Shown one piece after another: positions 9,005 to 17,708 of a DNA stretch of 49,887 nt. The number at the start of each line of letters is the position of its first letter. Within the stretch, counting starts at the first letter, position 1. The position numbers and the translations under genes are program-made. Source of the stretch: an uncultured Chromatiaceae bacterium (lineage in GTDB: Bacteria; Pseudomonadota; Gammaproteobacteria; Enterobacterales; Alteromonadaceae); contig CALJUX010000086.1 in the NCBI GenBank assembly GCA_937978655.1, positions 1 through 49,887 on the forward strand, written 5' to 3'. The notes below the pieces were generated by a model. That model did no database searches. It had not been told where the DNA came from and was given only the letters and a program-made list of their open reading frames with translations.

Positions 9005-12000
9005 TCAGCCACGACGGCTGCGACGGATCCATAACAACGGTAATAACAGCAGAGACAGGATACCTGCGCTGCCGCCGCTGCTTTTCTTCTCAGGCGCTAC
9101 TACCGGAGCCGGCACATCAGTAATATTTAATGTGACAGTGGCCGGCGCTGTGGACAATTTGCCATCGCTGGCGACCACGCTGAAAGTTGCGACCGAGTTT
9201 GCTGTCACGGCAGGCACGTTGACAGTGATCGCAGCAGTATTGCCGCTGACCGTCATTGCCGGACCAGAAGTCTGAGTCCAGCTGTAGGTCAGATTGTCGC
9301 CATCAACGTCCACACCTGTGGCTGTTAATGTCGCTGTGCTGCTTTCATTGGCGGTGAAAGTGCCACCGGTCAGCGTTGGTGCGTCATTGACGGCTGCGAC
9401 TGTCACATCAACGGCGGTGGCCAGCAGTTTGGTGCCTTTGCTGTCTTCCGCAGTGTAAGTGAAGCTGTCTTTGCCGTTGAAGTTGGCTTTTGGCGTGTAC
9501 ACCACTTTGCCTTCCACAACTTCTGCAGTGCCGTTCGCCGCTTGGGTGGCGATGGCCAGCTTGGTCAGAGCACCGTTGGCGCTGACTGCGGCTTTGTTCA
9601 CGGCCTTGATGGTTTTTCCACCCGCGCTGACGTCAACATTCACCACTTTCACGAATGAGGATTTTTCATTCGCCAGCACATCAATAGCCGCTGATTTGGT
9701 ATCTTCGGTTGCACTGATGCTGTCTTTGGTGCCCAGTTCCAGCGGACCACTCAGTTCCAGTAAATATTTCAGGTCAACAGTGCCCGGAGCTTTGGACTTC
9801 ACACTGACCGCAGCGTTAGCACTCGGGATTGAACCTGAAGTACCGTTGCTGTCGGCATAATATTGCAGGTCACCTAAGGTACGGCTGTTGTCCTGTGCAC
9901 CAATGGTCAGCGCCGATGGGGTTGCGCCCATGGCCAGATAGTTAAACTTGATATCTTCTGGCGCGTTGGCAGCCATCACCACCTGGAAGGTATAAGTTTT
10001 ACCTGGCTCATCAAATACTTCGACGCCGTTCCATTCAACGATGATGTATTTTTTACCATTTTCAGTCGCTTCACCGACGTGGATAGTACCAGCACCACCG
10101 ACACCACCAGCCAGATCCAGGTCGGTCCAGAACGGGGCCAGGATATTAGCGGCTGCGAAGCCGTTTGGTAACTTCAGGTTAGTCGGTGCAGCTGCCGGCG
10201 CCGTGGCGCTGTTGCTGAGCTGGATAAAGCCGTTGGTTGAAACGTGCAGACGGTTGTAATTCACACCGCCATAGCTGATGGTGGTTTTATCCAGATTGTA
10301 ACTCAGCACGCTGTTGTCACATTCACCGGAGCAGGTCGCGGCGGCGACAGTGCCTTTGAGCACTGTTGCACTTGGTGTTGCACCGGCAACCACAGCAATA
10401 CCGGCTTTTTTCACGTCGGCAGAGACAGAGACCCGGCCAAGACGGACATTCTCATCCAACAGATTTTTTGTCGCATCTTTTACTGCCACAGAAGCGGAGC
10501 CGGCGACGATTTTGGTGCCTGCCGGAGCTGTTGCCACGATCGCAACGCTTGTGTCATAGCTGCGGTTGCTGAATGATGCGGTAACCTGCGTCGGTTCACC
10601 GGCTTTTAATACGGTGCTGCTTGCTGTGGCTAAAACCGCAGCGTCCGCTGTCTCGGCCGCACGCACTGCAACAGGCATTGTCGCAGTTGGTGCCGTGCTG
10701 TCGGACGAAGTCCACAGTACATTGCCAAATGCCCAGCTGCCGTAAGTGCTCATGGTGGTATCAACACTCAGCACAAAGTCAGCTTTGTCACCGGCAGTAC
10801 CGTATGGTTTCAGCGTAACTGAAGCCTTGTCCAGCTTGCCTTTAGTATTGGCGTCAGTGAATTGTACTGTGCCAGTCCAGGTAACTTCTTTGTCAGTCAT
10901 ATTGCGGATGGACCGGGTGAAGTTACATTGACCAACACAAGGGTTCTGCGCAAATGACGGTTTGTCAAAAGTGGCGGCGGCTTTGACCGCACGGCTCAGA
11001 TCCAGGCGACCGGCACCAATATCAAACGGCGTGGTGGCGCTGACGGAATCTTCTTTTTTCAGACCGTTAACGGCGGTTGAAGTCAGGGCTGTTTTGATTT
11101 CAGCTGCGGTCCATTTCGGGAATTTCTGCTGCATGATGGCTGCTGCACCGGCGACATGCGGCGCTGCCATTGAAGTACCGCTCATCAGCTGGAAACCACG
11201 TTTGTCAGCAAACTGGTCCGGCGATGTGGCGGACAGGATATCACTGCCTGGCGCGCCCAGATCCGGCTTCAGAATGTTGTGATCACCATTAGGGCCACGT
11301 GAGGAGAAGTCGCTCATATTATCTGCGAACTGTGCTGAAACGACTTTAGTGGCGAAACGGCTTAAGGTTGCGGTGGTATTGGCCGCGCTCTCAAGTGATT
11401 TTGCCAGTTTGGCGCCGTCGGCTTTACTGATCATCAGTGACGGGATAGTCGTGCCGGCGTTGGCCATCGATGTTGGCTGGCCATCATTGTTTTGCACCAT
11501 AATCACGCCTTTGGCACCTGCGGCCATGGCGTTGTTGATTTTGTCGGTGAAAGTACAGTTGCCGCGCGAAATCAGCGCAAAGCTGTCTTTAAAGGTATCT
11601 GCCGGGAACGCAGTACAAGCCAGTGCGTTGGTTGGTGCAGCTTTGGCTGCATCCACAACTTTGGCGACCGGATCTGCCGTCAGACCTTTGGTTGTGGCAG
11701 CAAATTCTGCGCCGGTGACCCCGAGCATCGGTGTCTCTGTGCCAAATTTAACGGTATTGGCAAAGAAACGGCCGGTCGTGGTGCTGGCGACGGTGATACC
11801 ACTTTCGATACAGCCAGGACAACCAACAGATTGTGCTGCCGGGCCGCTGTTCCCAGCGGAAGACACCACGACAACGCCTGCGTCTTCGGCAGCTTTAAAG
11901 GCGGCCTGATACGGGCTGGTGATCGGGTCAGCACCAGTGCTGCCGCCCCATGAGTTATTGATGACGTCGGCGCCATCTTTTACCGCCCAGTCCAGCGCTT

Positions 12001-13003
12001 CCAGTAACATCACGTTGGAGCCGCTGCCGGTGACAGTGCCATCCGCGCGGAATACCTGGAACAGCGCTTTATAGGCCATCAGGTAAGCACCCGGAGCCAC
12101 ACCAGACACTGCTACTTCGGTAAAACCGCTTTCGTCCGGCTTACCGGCCACTTCAGGAACAATGTTGGTTGCGCCATTAAATTTGATTTTTGCCGGGACG
12201 CCGACAGCGGTCCCTGCAGTGTGAGTACCATGGCCGCCATTCCCCAGCGGGCTCATGTATTCTTGCGGCACTGTGGCAAAAGTCGGCGTGCTGAAACGTG
12301 CCACAATCAGTTTGTTATTACAGAATGCCGGTTCAACGGTGGCGCAATAATCGTTGTTTGGTTTGTTGGCTGGTGCTGAGAAGCCCGTGTCTTTGAACAA
12401 TGGGCTTTCTGGCCGGATCCCGCCGTCAATGACTGCGACTTTCACGCCTTTACCGGCGCTCATATCACCACCCAGCTGTTCCCAGACCTGTTTGGCTTTA
12501 ATCAGGTCCAGTGACGTATCCATTTGTTCGTAATACATTTCTTCGCGAAACACCGCTTTAACGCCAGCGACATTTTGCAGTTCGGTATAGATATCTGAAG
12601 TCGACGTCACCACCACAGCATGCATGACAGTGTCAAAATGCCGGTCAATTTGTGCATCAGGAAGTTGTTGTTTTAATGCGTTGGCAAAGGCTTGTCGCTC
12701 TTGCGCCAGAATGCCTGCCTGTTGCTGAGTTACAGCAGATTCGGTGTCCAGCTTATTGCCCGGAGCAGAGTAAGTGCTGACGGCGGCAGTCGCGGCCAGT
12801 GGTTCTGCTTCAAGCTGCACGATGAAATATTGTGGGAATTCCTGTTTTAATGCCGAATTTTTCAGCGACGGCTCAAATTGAACTTCGCCGGACATTTCCG
12901 GGGAATAGCTATGTGAAATGTCCAAACTGGCAGAGGCTGGGGCAGCCAGTGCAGCGGCGACAGAAATCGCCAGTAAAGTCTTGGTTGAGGGTTTGACCAA
13001 CAT
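9005..13003 (-). CDS. Secreted S8 (subtilisin-like) serine protease with PA and Ig-like domains and GlyGly-CTERM
   Basis: A 1332-residue extracellular protease. The signal peptide ends near residue 25 (APASA). An inhibitor-I9-like propeptide follows (YFIVQLEAEPLA at about 58). The catalytic residues are Asp193 (VAVIDGGIRP), His258 (NGGHGTHTAGT), the oxyanion Asn in INNSWGG, and Ser611 (MSGTSMAAPHVAG). A PA domain lies at about 470-560 (LISRGNCTFTDKI). The C-terminal half holds an Ig-like domain with YTPKANFNGKDSFTY and then a PKD/cadherin-like domain with DVDGDNLTYSWTQ. The tail is GlyGly-CTERM: KKSSGGSAG, LSLLLLPLLW, then RRSRRG. ATG 13003 has AGGA eight bases upstream. The two proteases differ in domain layout, so they are not a recent tandem duplication. 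The gene sits downstream of hslO in the same direction, with its own leader. Confidence 0.93.
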   Translation of the reverse strand: MLVKPSTKTLLAISVAAALAAPASASLDISHSYSPEMSGEVQFEPSLKNSALKQEFPQYFIVQLEAEPLAATAAVSTYSAPGNKLDTESAVTQQQAGILAQERQAFANALKQQLPDAQIDRHFDTVMHAVVVTSTSDIYTELQNVAGVKAVFREEMYYEQMDTSLDLIKAKQVWEQLGGDMSAGKGVKVAVIDGGIRPESPLFKDTGFSAPANKPNNDYCATVEPAFCNNKLIVARFSTPTFATVPQEYMSPLGNGGHGTHTAGTAVGVPAKIKFNGATNIVPEVAGKPDESGFTEVAVSGVAPGAYLMAYKALFQVFRADGTVTGSGSNVMLLEALDWAVKDGADVINNSWGGSTGADPITSPYQAAFKAAEDAGVVVVSSAGNSGPAAQSVGCPGCIESGITVASTTTGRFFANTVKFGTETPMLGVTGAEFAATTKGLTADPVAKVVDAAKAAPTNALACTAFPADTFKDSFALISRGNCTFTDKINNAMAAGAKGVIMVQNNDGQPTSMANAGTTIPSLMISKADGAKLAKSLESAANTTATLSRFATKVVSAQFADNMSDFSSRGPNGDHNILKPDLGAPGSDILSATSPDQFADKRGFQLMSGTSMAAPHVAGAAAIMQQKFPKWTAAEIKTALTSTAVNGLKKEDSVSATTPFDIGAGRLDLSRAVKAAATFDKPSFAQNPCVGQCNFTRSIRNMTDKEVTWTGTVQFTDANTKGKLDKASVTLKPYGTAGDKADFVLSVDTTMSTYGSWAFGNVLWTSSDSTAPTATMPVAVRAAETADAAVLATASSTVLKAGEPTQVTASFSNRSYDTSVAIVATAPAGTKIVAGSASVAVKDATKNLLDENVRLGRVSVSADVKKAGIAVVAGATPSATVLKGTVAAATCSGECDNSVLSYNLDKTTISYGGVNYNRLHVSTNGFIQLSNSATAPAAAPTNLKLPNGFAAANILAPFWTDLDLAGGVGGAGTIHVGEATENGKKYIIVEWNGVEVFDEPGKTYTFQVVMAANAPEDIKFNYLAMGATPSALTIGAQDNSRTLGDLQYYADSNGTSGSIPSANAAVSVKSKAPGTVDLKYLLELSGPLELGTKDSISATEDTKSAAIDVLANEKSSFVKVVNVDVSAGGKTIKAVNKAAVSANGALTKLAIATQAANGTAEVVEGKVVYTPKANFNGKDSFTYTAEDSKGTKLLATAVDVTVAAVNDAPTLTGGTFTANESSTATLTATGVDVDGDNLTYSWTQTSGPAMTVSGNTAAITVNVPAVTANSVATFSVVASDGKLSTAPATVTLNITDVPAPVVAPEKKSSGGSAGILSLLLLPLLWIRRSRRG

Positions 13004-13036
13004 GTTGTGCTTCCTGAATTGTTCACTTTTATGGTG

Positions 13037-13101
13037 CCACCGGCCTGAGGACAGGCGCCGGTGGAAGACCCGCTGTTTTTGTTGCGGGTCCGGACACTAT
13101 A
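13037..13101 (-). promoter_or_regulatory. Leader of the second S8 protease: -10-like site and two tandem hairpins
   Basis: On the minus strand a TATAGT hexamer (complement of 13096-13101) could be a -10 element; no good -35 is visible. Just downstream lie two adjacent inverted repeats: gacccgc/gcgggtc (13067-13090) and ccaccggc/gccggtgg (13037-13064). If transcription starts a few bases after TATAGT, both hairpins lie in the 5' untranslated leader, ahead of the ribosome site. They have no U tract, so they are poor terminators for hslO. They may stabilise the mRNA or control its translation. Confidence 0.4.
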
Positions 13102-13188
13102 GTCGAAAACAGTTGCAGAAAAACATCACCATGTTGTGAAAATGCGACAGATTGTTAATGTGATTTAGTGCACGCCGGCGCTTTTTTG

Positions 13189-14040
13189 CTAGAAATTCTG
13201 TTTCAGTAACTGCAACTGAGCGGCATCAAAATGATACAGCGTATTGCAATATTCACAGCTGATCTCCAGTTTTCCCTCGGCAATATGCTCATCAATCGCC
13301 TCGGCACCGAGGCTGACAATCGCGGCCTCTGATTTTTCGCGTGAACAGCCGCAGACAAATTGCACGGGCTGCGCCGGGAATAACTCAACCACCTCCTGAT
13401 GGAACAGCCGGTACAGGCTGTCCTCCGGCGGTAACTGCAACAGCTCTTCCCGTGTCAGGGTATCTGCCAGCATCTCGATATGGGCAAAGTCTTCGCGCGA
13501 TTTTTCCGCATCTACCGGCAGCACCTGCAACAGCAAACCTGCCGCCTGACAATGTTCTGCACCGATAGCCGTATGCAGATACAGCCGGGTAGGTAATTGC
13601 TCAGACTGATTAAAATAGGCTTCCAGCGTGGCCGTCAGACTGTCGTTGACCAGCGGGATAATACCCTGATAACGCTCGCCCTGATTCGGTGTGATAGTCA
13701 CCAGCAGGTAGCCCTGACCAATCAGTTCGGCAAAACTGTCGCCCTGCACTTCCTTTTGCAACCGCGCCACGCCACGAAACTGTTGCTGGTCGTTGCCGTT
13801 GACGGCGATAAAACGCACCGGGCCATCGCCTTGCAATTGCACCGCAATCTGGCCCTCAAATTTCAGCGTGGCGGTCAACAGGGCGGTGGCGGCGACCAGT
13901 TCGGCCAACAGCTGTTTTACCGGCTGCGGATATTGATGACCGGCCAGCATCGCATCCAGGCTGGTGGCCACTTTCACTACTTCGCCACGGACATCACGTT
14001 CGCGGAATAAAAAACGCAGCAGCTGATCAGACTGACTCAT
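13189..14040 (-). CDS. hslO: Redox-regulated chaperone Hsp33
   Basis: A 283-residue cytoplasmic holdase chaperone activated by oxidation. The C-terminal redox switch is intact: C230-x-C232 (VCGCSREK) and C262-x2-C265 (SCEYCN). In the family these bind zinc in the reduced, inactive form and make disulfides under oxidative stress. The N-terminal substrate-binding domain has the expected length and begins MSQSDQLLRFLF. It lies seven bases downstream of hslR, as in the hslRO pair of E. coli, so the two are probably co-transcribed and heat-induced in the family. Confidence 0.96.
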   Translation of the reverse strand: MSQSDQLLRFLFRERDVRGEVVKVATSLDAMLAGHQYPQPVKQLLAELVAATALLTATLKFEGQIAVQLQGDGPVRFIAVNGNDQQQFRGVARLQKEVQGDSFAELIGQGYLLVTITPNQGERYQGIIPLVNDSLTATLEAYFNQSEQLPTRLYLHTAIGAEHCQAAGLLLQVLPVDAEKSREDFAHIEMLADTLTREELLQLPPEDSLYRLFHQEVVELFPAQPVQFVCGCSREKSEAAIVSLGAEAIDEHIAEGKLEISCEYCNTLYHFDAAQLQLLKQNF

Positions 14041-14047
14041 GACAACC

Positions 14048-14461
14048 TCAATTTTGTGATTTTAATAACAACAATTGCCGGCGCATCTTTTTGTCCGGTT
14101 TGGTGTCCGGATGCGGGGCATACAACAGATTTAATTTGCGTAATTCGGCGCGTTCGGCCCGGACCTGCTGACTTTCAGCGGTCTCTTCGTACAGTTTTTG
14201 CGCCAGTGGTGCGGCAAGCCGCTGTTCGCTCAGGCCCCCGACTATAACAATTTTCTCATCAGAACCCTGGGTCAGCCGGATGGTGGCGCCGATTTCAACC
14301 GTTTTGCTGGCCTTGCAACGCTGACCATTATACTGAACTTTTCCACCGTCAATCATGTCTTTAGCCAGACTGCGGGTTTTATAAAAACGGCAGGCCCACA
14401 ACCATTTATCCAAACGTAATATAACTGTGGTATTGTCCTGATTTTGAGTGAGTTGAGTCAT
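14048..14461 (-). CDS. hslR: Heat-shock protein Hsp15 (ribosome-associated, S4 domain)
   Basis: A 137-residue S4-domain RNA-binding protein. In E. coli Hsp15 binds free 50S subunits that carry a nascent chain and helps recycle stalled subunits. The S4 motif is at about 13-70 (LRLDKWLWACRFYKTRSLA, then GGKVQYNGQRCK). The basic tail DTKPDKKMRRQ matches the family end. It lies immediately upstream of hslO. About 200 bases separate it from the divergent gsp operon. Confidence 0.94.
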   Translation of the reverse strand: MTQLTQNQDNTTVILRLDKWLWACRFYKTRSLAKDMIDGGKVQYNGQRCKASKTVEIGATIRLTQGSDEKIVIVGGLSEQRLAAPLAQKLYEETAESQQVRAERAELRKLNLLYAPHPDTKPDKKMRRQLLLLKSQN

Positions 14462-14602
14462 CAGTTTTTAGCTCCGGCAATGCCTGCGAACATAACATAA
14501 ACACGACGCTGGCTCCAGCCGCACCGGCGATCAGCACAGAAAGCGCGCAGATATCAAATGTTTATCATGTGTAATTAACAGGTGAACAGGCCGCTGATCT
14601 TG

Positions 14603-14631
14603 TTGCGGGTGGACCAACTGAGTAAGATAAA
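14603..14631 (+). promoter_or_regulatory. Candidate promoter of the gsp operon
   Basis: TTGCGG (14603-14608) and GATAAA (14626-14631) with a 17-base spacer, 26 bases before the gspC start. Both hexamers are imperfect, so this is a weak call. Confidence 0.25.
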
Positions 14632-14657
14632 AACAGAATAGATACAGAATCATTAGC

Positions 14658-15587
14658 ATGAATTGGCAACAAGTCTCCAGTCTGGATTGGGCAGCCTTAT
14701 GGCAGCAGTTTTATCGTCGCTTGCCGGTCGCGCTGCTCAACCGCATTTTCGCCGGTGTATTTTTAGTGCTGTTGGCCTGGCTGGCGGCGCGCATCAGCTG
14801 GGTTTTTCTGCCGGCGGCAGCGGAGGCTGACGTCAGCATTCCGCTGCAGGCAACCACAGCACAGGCCCATACCACCCAGGATATTCAATCGATTATTGAT
14901 GCCCGCTTATTTGGCCAGTTCCAGCCGAAATCGGCCGAACCCGTCGCCGTGCAAACGGTTACAGACGCACCACAAACCAGTTTGAATTTAAAACTGACCG
15001 GTGTGGTGGCGACGCGGGCAAAACCGGAGCAAGGCACTGCAGTGATTGAAAACAGTGGTGTGGAACAGGTTTATGCCATTGATGAACAAATTGAAGGCAC
15101 CGCCGCCGTGCTGAAGCAAGTGCTGGAAGACCGGGTGCTGTTGCAGGTGTCTGGCCGGATGGAAACACTGATGCTGGACGGCGTTGAGTATCAGAAGCTC
15201 AGTGAAGCGAACGCTGCCGTTGACGGGGAAGGCCTGCAGGAAGTCCCGCCACAGCAACAATACAGCCCTGCTGCGGAAGATATCGCCAGCATGCGGCGGG
15301 ATATGCTGAATGAACCCGCGAAGTTTTTTGATTATGTCCGGATCACACCTCGTCACCGCAATGGCCAGATGTATGGCTATGCCCTGTTACCCGGGAAAGA
15401 TGCCGAATTATTCGCCCGGATGGGACTGCAGCCCAATGATGTTGCGATCGAGATCAACGGTGTGCGGCTCAATGATATGCAGCAGGCGTATGGTGTCATT
15501 AACGAATTACGTGAAGCCAGCCAGGCTTCGATTAAAGTAGAACGTGATGGTGAAATCCAGGACATTCAGGTGAACCTGTCACAATAA
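14658..15587 (+). CDS. gspC: Type II secretion protein GspC
   Basis: A 309-residue inner-membrane clamp protein that connects the inner-membrane platform to the outer-membrane secretin. It has a short cytoplasmic N terminus, one membrane segment at about 27-52 (IFAGVFLVLLAWLAA), a homology-region domain at about 75-180 that contacts GspD, and a C-terminal PDZ domain at about 215-305 (GLQPNDVAIEINGVRL), which takes part in substrate recognition in relatives. It is the first gene of gspCDEFGHIJKLMN. ATG 14658 matches the family start, though the ribosome site is weak. Confidence 0.95.
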   Translation: MNWQQVSSLDWAALWQQFYRRLPVALLNRIFAGVFLVLLAWLAARISWVFLPAAAEADVSIPLQATTAQAHTTQDIQSIIDARLFGQFQPKSAEPVAVQTVTDAPQTSLNLKLTGVVATRAKPEQGTAVIENSGVEQVYAIDEQIEGTAAVLKQVLEDRVLLQVSGRMETLMLDGVEYQKLSEANAAVDGEGLQEVPPQQQYSPAAEDIASMRRDMLNEPAKFFDYVRITPRHRNGQMYGYALLPGKDAELFARMGLQPNDVAIEINGVRLNDMQQAYGVINELREASQASIKVERDGEIQDIQVNLSQ

Positions 15588-15614
15588 TAACCAGTACAGA
15601 ATGGCTTACTTCCA

Positions 15615-17708
15615 ATGAAATCAACTATTTTCCGCCTTCCGTCTCTGAAGCTGCAATTGGGTGCCGGCGCCTTGGCCTTATTGAGCTTTTTCAGTGCTGC
15701 TGTTGAATATCAGCCGAATTTTAAAGGTACTGAAATTACCGAATTTATTAATATTGTCGGCAAAAACCTGAACAAAACGATTATCGTCGACCCGCAGGTG
15801 CGCGGTCGTATTAATGTCCGCTCTTATGAGATGCTCAACGAGCAACAGTATTACCAGTTTTTCCTCAACGTATTGGAAGTCTATGACTTCTCTATCGTGG
15901 AAATGAAAAGTGGCGTGCTGAAAGTCGTCCGGCAAAAAGACGCCAAAATGTCCAACATTCCGGTGGTCAGCGACAATAACGGTGGCGTCGGCGACGAAAT
16001 GGTCACCCGCGTGGTGCAGGTGAAAAACGTCTCGGTGCGGGAACTGGCACCGCTGCTGCGCCAGTTTACTGATCAGGCCGGCGGTGGTCATGTAGTGAAC
16101 TATGACCCGTCCAACGTCATCATGATGACCGGCCAGGCTGAAGTGGTAAACCGGCTGGTTGATATCATCCAACGTGTGGATAAAGCCGGTAACCAGGATA
16201 TTGAAATCATCCGCTTAAGTTATGCCTCGGCCGCTGAAGTGGTGCGTATTTTAGAAAATATTTATAAGAAACAAGGGCAAGGCGACCAGCCAGAATTCCT
16301 GATCCCAAAAATTGTCGCCGACGAGCGCACCAACAGCGTGATAGTGTCCGGTGAATTGCAGGCGCGTCAGCGTGTCTCTGAAATTGTCAAACGGCTGGAT
16401 GCGGAACAGGAAAGCCAGGGCAATACCCGGGTGTATTACCTGAAATATGCCAAGGCGGAAGATTTAGTCAAAGTGCTGCAGGGCGTGTCGAATTCGATGG
16501 TGGCGTCGGCCAACTCTGCCCAGAGCCAACAAGCGGCGCAGGGCGGCGGTGGCAGCCGTGGCAGCAACCGCGAAGTCAGTATTGAAGCCCATGCCGAAAG
16601 TAACTCGGTGATTGTCACGGCTCAGCCGGATATGCTGCGTAACCTCGAAGATGTGATCCGGCAGGTCGATATCCGCCGTGCGCAGGTTCTGGTCGAAGCC
16701 ATCATTGTGGAAGTCGGTGAGACCGCCGGCATTAACCTTGGGGTGCAGCTGATCTCGGCCGAAGGTGGCATGACGCAGTTTAATAATACTGGTCTGCCGA
16801 TTTCCACCATTGCCGCCGGTGCATCGGCGGCGACCAGAAAAACCGCCGGCAGCACAACTAAAACCACGAACAACGGTGTCACTACTGAGGTGACTACTCA
16901 GCCAGCAGATCCAGATTACACCATGCTCGGGGAAGCGCTTAAAGGTGTCAATGGCGCATTACTCGGCGTGGTCAAAGACGACTGGGGTGCCATTGTGCAG
17001 GCTGTTAAAGCCGATACTGACTCTAACATTCTGGCCACGCCGCATATCACCACGCTGGATAACCAGGAATCGTTTTTTATCGTCGGTGAAGAAGTACCGA
17101 TTGAAACGACCACCAGCCCGGGTCAAAACGGCAACAGCCCTTTTACCACCAAAGATCGCAAAGAGATTGGTATCAAACTCAAAGTGACACCGCAAATCAA
17201 TGAAGGCACCGCGGTACGGCTGACCATTGAACAGGAAGTCTCCAGCCGCGCCGGCGCTATTGATGGTGACCTGATTATCGCCAAACGCGAAATCAAAACC
17301 ACAGTGATGGCGGACGATGGCGCCACAGTTGTGCTCGGTGGTCTGATTGACGAAGACGTGCAACAAAGCGAATCCAAAGTGCCGCTGCTCGGTGATATTC
17401 CGGTGCTGGGTCATTTATTCCGCTCCACCAGTACCAGCAAGAAAAAACGCAATCTGATGGTGTTTATCAAACCCACTATTATGCGTGACGGTGGTGTGAT
17501 GAACGAAGTCAGCCAGCGTAAATACAATTACATGCGCGCGCAGCAGCTACAAAAGCAGGACAATGGCGTGTCCTTGATGCCGGAGACTGACACACCGGAA
17601 ATGCCGGTCTGGGGCAAGGAAAAAACACTGCCGCCGGAAATTCAGCAGCGGCTGGATCAAATGGACAAAGGCGAGTTGAAGCCGGCCAAAGCAGAAGGCA
17701 ACCAATAA
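15615..17708 (+). CDS. gspD: Type II secretion secretin GspD
   Basis: A 697-residue outer-membrane secretin forming the exit channel. The signal peptide is at about 1-29 and has no lipobox. The N0 domain begins at YQPNFKGTEITEF, followed by N1, N2 and N3 ring domains to about 370 and the secretin core (about 430-640) with signature VPLLGDIPVLGHLF near 588. A Ser/Gln/Gly-rich loop lies in N3 at about 295-313 and a Thr-rich insert at about 400-430. Length is typical (650-710). No pilotin gene is present nearby. gspE follows with no gap. Confidence 0.97.
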   Translation: MKSTIFRLPSLKLQLGAGALALLSFFSAAVEYQPNFKGTEITEFINIVGKNLNKTIIVDPQVRGRINVRSYEMLNEQQYYQFFLNVLEVYDFSIVEMKSGVLKVVRQKDAKMSNIPVVSDNNGGVGDEMVTRVVQVKNVSVRELAPLLRQFTDQAGGGHVVNYDPSNVIMMTGQAEVVNRLVDIIQRVDKAGNQDIEIIRLSYASAAEVVRILENIYKKQGQGDQPEFLIPKIVADERTNSVIVSGELQARQRVSEIVKRLDAEQESQGNTRVYYLKYAKAEDLVKVLQGVSNSMVASANSAQSQQAAQGGGGSRGSNREVSIEAHAESNSVIVTAQPDMLRNLEDVIRQVDIRRAQVLVEAIIVEVGETAGINLGVQLISAEGGMTQFNNTGLPISTIAAGASAATRKTAGSTTKTTNNGVTTEVTTQPADPDYTMLGEALKGVNGALLGVVKDDWGAIVQAVKADTDSNILATPHITTLDNQESFFIVGEEVPIETTTSPGQNGNSPFTTKDRKEIGIKLKVTPQINEGTAVRLTIEQEVSSRAGAIDGDLIIAKREIKTTVMADDGATVVLGGLIDEDVQQSESKVPLLGDIPVLGHLFRSTSTSKKKRNLMVFIKPTIMRDGGVMNEVSQRKYNYMRAQQLQKQDNGVSLMPETDTPEMPVWGKEKTLPPEIQQRLDQMDKGELKPAKAEGNQ

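Noticed and set aside
9005..13003. Tandem duplication origin of the two S8 proteases
   Set aside because: Catalytic motifs, prodomains and C-terminal domains differ widely; only the PA domain and the sorting tail are alike.
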